The notes beneath the pieces were generated by a model. The model saw only the letters and a program-made list of their open reading frames with translations. It had not been told where the DNA came from and ran no database searches. 64,000 bases of DNA from Candidatus Parvarchaeota archaeon (lineage in GTDB: Archaea; Nanobdellota; Nanobdellia; WJKC01), in NCBI GenBank assembly GCA_030615175.1, contig JAUWZX010000002.1, positions 86,114-150,113 of the forward strand, given 5' to 3'. Position 1 is the first letter of the stretch. Each line of letters begins with the position of its first letter. Below, piece after piece: positions 60,853-64,000 of this stretch. Made by a program: the position numbers and the translations under genes.

Positions 60853-61254
60853 TTATTTTTGACTTTCTTTTTTAACTTTTAAATATGCTGCTTTTTTTTC
60901 TTCAGTTGCTTGTCCTGGTCCTTGCGTTGGTTCTTCTGCTGTTTTCTTTAGGCTTTTTTTGAAGTCTCCTTTAAGGCCTAATTTATCGCCTGCTTCAATC
61001 CCATGAATATCAAGAATCTCTTCGTTTTGCCCTAAGAACTTCTTTAATTCATCGCTCAATTTTTCATTGCCTAAGTTTTTAGCAAGGGTTTTAATATCAA
61101 TACTTTTATTGTTTTCTTTAAAAAAATTGTATATAACCTCGATTATATGATAAATATTGAAATTAGTTTTGTCTAATTTCTTATCACTAGATGTTCCATC
61201 ATACTCCTGGACTAATATTACTGCTGCTTGTTGCGCACTAACCGCCATTTTCAT
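60853..61254 (-). CDS. Small hypothetical protein, coupled to membrane gene
   Basis: A 133-residue protein from ATG 61254, which overlaps by 4 bp the stop of the gene upstream. It has a helical middle (NIYHIIEVIYNFFKENNKSIDIKTLAKNLG, KLSDELKKFLG) and a Lys/Glu/Pro tail. No signal peptide or membrane segment. The family is unrecognised. The coupling to the membrane protein implies a common complex. Confidence 0.5.
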   Translation of the reverse strand: MKMAVSAQQAAVILVQEYDGTSSDKKLDKTNFNIYHIIEVIYNFFKENNKSIDIKTLAKNLGNEKLSDELKKFLGQNEEILDIHGIEAGDKLGLKGDFKKSLKKTAEEPTQGPGQATEEKKAAYLKVKKESQK

Positions 61255-62684
61255 CCACCACCCATCGCTTTTTCAGACTCATAGTTAACAACTGGTATTG
61301 GCTCTTCTTCTAATTTATCCAATGCTTCTCTTAATTCCTTTGAATTATCATCTTCAAGTTTTTCCATTTCACTGTTTGTTTTTTCAACTCTATCCTCAAC
61401 CTGGCTTAATAATCTATTAATGTCCTGTTCATTAAGCAATTCACTACTAACCATTAAATTATCTATCCTGTCTCTGTGTTCTTTATCAAGTTTTGATTTG
61501 ACTTTATTTATTACAAAGCCAACATGCTTCCATAAGGCAGAGTAATTATTACTTATGCTTTTTAGTTTATTATTTAATTCATCAAAATTAATTTCTGCTG
61601 CTTCTCCCGGACTGGCTGATGAAAGAATCTTATTCTCTGCCTGCTCAGCCCATAATAAGTAATACATCTCCTTAAGTTGTAGAAGCAGGTAATAATTTAT
61701 TTGAAGCATGATGTTCGCCTCGCTTAATAATAACCCCTTCCCTAACCCTTCTTTATCAATTTTATCAATTAATTCACTAATGATTTTCTTAATCCGCTTA
61801 ACAATTAATGACTCCCTTCTAGCAAACTTATTCAATGTCTTAACAACCACATTAAGATTATACTGATCAATGTACGGCTTGAGTTCTGGTCGCTCCTCGT
61901 AAGCGCTTAACTCTTTTAATCGCTTGCCAATCTTCTTTTCTTGCGCTTCATTCATGCTTACAAGACTGCCAGCAACATCAGTTAAGTGATTAAATGATTT
62001 TATAAGAGCTTTTTTCCAATTAGATTCCTTTGAGTAACTCTCTTTTAATTTTAGTTTAGTAACACTCTTGCAGTCATTAAATAATTCTCCAGGGTTTAAG
62101 CCAAGACTATTGAAACTATTAAGAACTTCTCTAAAATCCTCTTTGTTTTTAGTAAAATGAAGTGACAATACATAAACAATCCTTGCCAAGTCCTGAAATA
62201 TTAAGTAATCATAATCGAAATCCATGACTAATTTCTCATCCTTCTTCCAGTCAGGATTTATTCCGGCTTTCCTTTCCTTATTTTTAGCACTGTATTCTCT
62301 TCTCTTAAACATCCCTCTTAATCCTTTATTATTAACTAGTATCCAGACAAAGCCTGCTCCTAAGCCAGCAGTTATGCCACTCCTGAATTCATCCCATGAA
62401 ATCCTGTAACCTAATGCGTCAAAAGTCCAAGTATTGACTTGCCCGCCGAAAGTGAAGTCAAACAAGAAGAAAACAATAATCCCGCATAAAAGTAGGTAAG
62501 TAACGACGCTCCAAAGAGTTCCCTTACTGAGAGTGGTTGTCGGCGCGAACGCGAGCGCAAACCAGAAGCCAATGCCAAACGCATTCTTCAAATAAAGAAA
62601 TGATAGCATGCCCATTAGCATAAAGGCAGTAGTGACACCACCATTAAGAAAACCTTCATTCTTACTCTCCCAGCCCAAAACCAT
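61251..62684 (-). CDS. Multi-helix membrane protein with long cytosolic helical domain
   Basis: The 477-residue protein has about four membrane helices in residues 14-125 (GGVTTAFMLMGMLSFLYL, IGFWFALAFAP, WSVVTYLLLCGIIVFFLFDF, AGLGAGFVWILV) and then about 340 mostly helical, charged residues with coiled-coil character (SELLNEQDINRLLSQVEDRVEKTNSEMEKL). The end is Pro/Ser/Glu-rich with a final MGGG. It is first in a unit of four genes running to 59391 or beyond. Its ATG is at 62684. Family unknown; a structural or signalling membrane protein is likely. Confidence 0.55.
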   Translation of the reverse strand: MVLGWESKNEGFLNGGVTTAFMLMGMLSFLYLKNAFGIGFWFALAFAPTTTLSKGTLWSVVTYLLLCGIIVFFLFDFTFGGQVNTWTFDALGYRISWDEFRSGITAGLGAGFVWILVNNKGLRGMFKRREYSAKNKERKAGINPDWKKDEKLVMDFDYDYLIFQDLARIVYVLSLHFTKNKEDFREVLNSFNSLGLNPGELFNDCKSVTKLKLKESYSKESNWKKALIKSFNHLTDVAGSLVSMNEAQEKKIGKRLKELSAYEERPELKPYIDQYNLNVVVKTLNKFARRESLIVKRIKKIISELIDKIDKEGLGKGLLLSEANIMLQINYYLLLQLKEMYYLLWAEQAENKILSSASPGEAAEINFDELNNKLKSISNNYSALWKHVGFVINKVKSKLDKEHRDRIDNLMVSSELLNEQDINRLLSQVEDRVEKTNSEMEKLEDDNSKELREALDKLEEEPIPVVNYESEKAMGGG

Positions 62685-62784
62685 AATTACTCCCTAATTA
62701 ATCTAGTGATTCACTAATTAAAAAAGTTAGCGAACAGGGTTAAATACTTTTTGTTTTAAAACCGCTTACCAAGAATACTCAAGA

Positions 62785-62934
62785 ATGTCTTCGCAAGTTG
62801 TTAAGGACTTGTTGGACCAGGACACTTTTAGTGTTTTTCTAGGAAAGAACAAGGCGATACTTTTGGAATATAATATGTATAATCATAAAATTCAGTTAAT
62901 GAATCTTCTTTTTCCTCTATCCTTTTTAGATTAA
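62785..62934 (+). other. Probable 5' remnant of a truncated gene
   Basis: A TTTTAAAA box lies 29 nt before ATG 62785, a good leaderless start. The frame reads MSSQVVKDLLDQDTFSVFL then GKNKAILLEYN, and it ends at TAA 62932-62934 inside the 3' end of the opposite-strand gene. The first 25 codons look like a natural N-terminus, the rest like antisense of that gene. This suggests that a rearrangement replaced the remainder of the gene, with the breakpoint near 62850. Confidence 0.35.
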
Positions 62935-63526
62935 TATTAAAAAATTCTCCTTTTTTTGGAGCAATATCAACAGTAAGAATATGATTACCAAACTCTTTTT
63001 TAAGTATAGAACCAACTGTTTCAAATTCCAAACCATTTAATACGAATTTTTGATTCATTGCATGAAAGTTTCCTAATAAAACAAGAGTTTGAAAATCACT
63101 TAATGCATTTTTAATATTATTCACAATAATCTCATCCCTCTTCAATAATTCATCAACAACTAAATCATAATTAAGATCAACACATTGAACTTTGATGCTC
63201 TTATCATACTTCTTGTTTAATTCATACACTTTGTTAATCAATTTTATTATTTCAATACTGTTCCTGCCATCACTTTCAGAAGAGTTGCTAAAAAATTGTG
63301 TATTCTCAAGTAGAGCAAGGTTTCCAGAATCTAAGAATTCATTAATTTTACCTTGTTCATTAGAAGGTATTTCCAAACATAAATTAAAATCCTTAATCAA
63401 AATATACTTTGATAAAAAGTCTGAAAACTCCAAAGGGATTTCTTTAGTACCATGAACTTCACCAAAAATCACTATTTTTCTTTTAATCAGCTTATTTTTA
63501 ATAAAATTGAATAAAGAAATAGTCAT
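62828..63526 (-). CDS. EreA/ChaN-like putative hydrolase
   Basis: The 232-residue protein has IVIFGEVHGTKEIPLEF near residues 18-34 and LVLLGNFHAMNQKFV near 145-160, each with a conserved Glu/His, matching the EreA/ChaN/TraB-like (erythromycin esterase, haem-binding) superfamily; LCLEIPSN is the third motif. Substrates range from macrolide esters to peptides. It is translated from ATG 63526, coupled by an ATGA overlap to a 34-residue gene, in the unit controlled by the ribbon-helix-helix operator to its right. Confidence 0.6.
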   Translation of the reverse strand: MTISLFNFIKNKLIKRKIVIFGEVHGTKEIPLEFSDFLSKYILIKDFNLCLEIPSNEQGKINEFLDSGNLALLENTQFFSNSSESDGRNSIEIIKLINKVYELNKKYDKSIKVQCVDLNYDLVVDELLKRDEIIVNNIKNALSDFQTLVLLGNFHAMNQKFVLNGLEFETVGSILKKEFGNHILTVDIAPKKGEFFNINLKRIEEKEDSLTEFYDYTYYIPKVSPCSFLEKH

Positions 63527-63627
63527 AGTATATTCTCCGCAACATCCTTATCTGTTATACTATATATTCTAAATTTATTGATTATGGTTTCAGTTAAGTT
63601 TTCTATGCCTACTTTAACGAACCCCAT
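63523..63627 (-). CDS. 34-residue protein coupled to the EreA/ChaN-like gene
   Basis: ATG 63627 opens MGFVKVGIENLTETIINKF and ends at TGA 63523-63525, whose bases overlap the next ATG (ATGA). It is 29 bp after the ribbon-helix-helix gene. The sequence is amphipathic and has no known family; it could be a small partner protein, antitoxin-like fragment or a translation coupler. Confidence 0.45.
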   Translation of the reverse strand: MGFVKVGIENLTETIINKFRIYSITDKDVAENIL

Positions 63628-63656
63628 AATCTAAAAAGGTATTAATTACTAATTAA

Positions 63657-63791
63657 TTATTCTATCCATTTTTTTATTAGTTCTTCCACTATTTTTGATA
63701 GATTCCTTGTTTTGCCTGTTCTTTCTATTACTTTTATTCTGAACTTCTTCATTAATTCTTTGTTTATCATTAGTGTTACTTTTTCTTTCAC
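63657..63791 (-). CDS. Ribbon-helix-helix regulator (44 residues)
   Basis: From GTG 63791: KEKVTLMINKELMKKFRIKV, then GKTRNLSKIVEELIKKWIE. This is the strand-helix-helix order of CopG/MetJ-like DNA-binding dimers: the beta strand KVTLMI contacts DNA, and LSKIVEELI is the second helix. A TATA box centred 28 nt upstream and flanking 10-bp inverted repeats (63797-63845) support the start and suggest self-repression. It heads the unit with the 34-residue and EreA/ChaN-like genes. Confidence 0.7.
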   Translation of the reverse strand: MKEKVTLMINKELMKKFRIKVIERTGKTRNLSKIVEELIKKWIE

Positions 63792-63796
63792 ATTAT

Positions 63797-63845
63797 TTAC
63801 ACAGTATACCGTAATATTTATAAGTATCTACAGTTTACTGTGTAA
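63797..63845. promoter_or_regulatory. Divergent operator: 10-bp inverted repeats around a shared TATA region
   Basis: TTACACAGTA (63797-63806) and TACTGTGTAA (63836-63845) are exact inverted repeats 29 bp apart. Between them is ATATTTATAAG (63814-63824), whose centre lies 28 nt from the GTG of the minus gene (63791) and 28 nt from the GTG of the plus gene (63848). Both start codons are therefore predicted to be transcription starts. A further ACAGT-N2-ACTGT dyad overlaps the right arm. This is the layout of an autoregulated RHH operator. Confidence 0.65.
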
Positions 63846-63847
63846 CT

Positions 63848-64000
63848 GTGTATAAACGCATTAAAATCTTCACTGCTCGCAGGTCATTTTATGAAGGGTC
63901 TAAAGCCATTGATTTCGTCCTTAAACCGCCCGAGAAGATTGAAGAATTCAGCATTGACTACGGAATGACAATCAAGATCAGGGAAGGAAAGAATAAAAAC
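63848..64000 (+). CDS. Divergent gene of unknown function (3'-truncated by window edge)
   Basis: GTG 63848, fixed by the shared TATA region 28 nt upstream, opens 51 codons to the right edge without a stop: MYKRIKIFTARRSFYEGSKAI, then FVLKPPEKIEEFSIDYGMTIKI. Basic N-terminus, then a mixed region. It is not recognised; the RHH operator probably controls it together with the leftward genes. Confidence 0.5.
   Translation, partial: MYKRIKIFTARRSFYEGSKAIDFVLKPPEKIEEFSIDYGMTIKIREGKNKN

Noticed and set aside
1..64000. rRNA genes, replication origin or CRISPR-cas genes
   Set aside because: No rRNA-like block, no Orc1/Cdc6 gene or origin repeats, and no spaced repeat arrays were seen on reading both strands by eye.

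Overview
The window is AT-rich archaeal DNA, densely packed with short intergenic gaps. The archaeal marks are a four-way split RNA polymerase (B'', B', A', A''), RpoH/RpoE/Spt4/Spt5, aEF-2 with its diphthamide loop, the Kae1-Bud32 pair, L10e/L30e/S24e/S27ae/eS1, TYW1, and a tRNA-Lys with an archaeal-type intron. Many small unrecognised proteins, a bacterial-type NadD and FtsZ-based division suggest a DPANN-type archaeon (Woesearchaeota/Pacearchaeota-like). That lineage is an inference from gene content, not a phylogeny. Most first genes of transcription units have a TATA-like box 27-30 nt before the start codon, so leaderless mRNAs look dominant; Shine-Dalgarno motifs appear mainly at inner or special genes.

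Layout. 1-8.0 kb is accessory: an ArsR regulator tail, an amidohydrolase, a membrane-anchored C39-fold protein lacking its catalytic residues, and a HAD hydrolase. Then comes a compact locus resembling a ribosomally made, post-translationally modified peptide (RiPP) cluster: a 42-residue Cys-containing peptide, a radical SAM/SPASM enzyme, a P-loop NTPase and a soluble C39-type cysteine protease. A decayed transposase, a second radical SAM protein with an unusual CX3CX4C motif and an internally duplicated protein follow. 8.0-9.8 kb holds NadD, a CYTH protein, tRNA-Lys and a HIT hydrolase.

9.8-38.3 kb is the informational core: rpoH-rpoB''-rpoB'-rpoA'-rpoA''-L30e-NusA-S12-S7, EF-2, EF-1A, S10, Kae1/Bud32, S24e/S27ae/Spt4/RpoE, PIN proteins, PPi hydrolase, L10e, PEP synthase, a DRG GTPase, S15, a RecJ-like nuclease and eS1. 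38.3-47.8 kb carries TYW1, tRNA-Gly, tRNA-Val, a proteasome-like hydrolase, a beta-CASP nuclease, and the L12-L10-L1-L11 and Spt5-SecE-FtsZ blocks.

47.8-64.0 kb is mixed: a MoaA-like radical SAM protein, nucleotide salvage proteins, an MIO-type ammonia-lyase, HisS, a DUF349-repeat protein with a poly-A frameshift, a ferredoxin between two paralogous membrane proteins, a set of unrecognised membrane-associated genes, and a right-edge cassette with a ribbon-helix-helix regulator and a symmetric divergent operator.

Points that stand out are the RiPP-like locus, short direct duplications of gene ends enclosing small hairpin-bearing inserts (rpoH/rpoB'', S10, possibly S15/RecJ), candidate autoregulatory RNA structures at L1 and S15, and several short genes and two interrupted genes.
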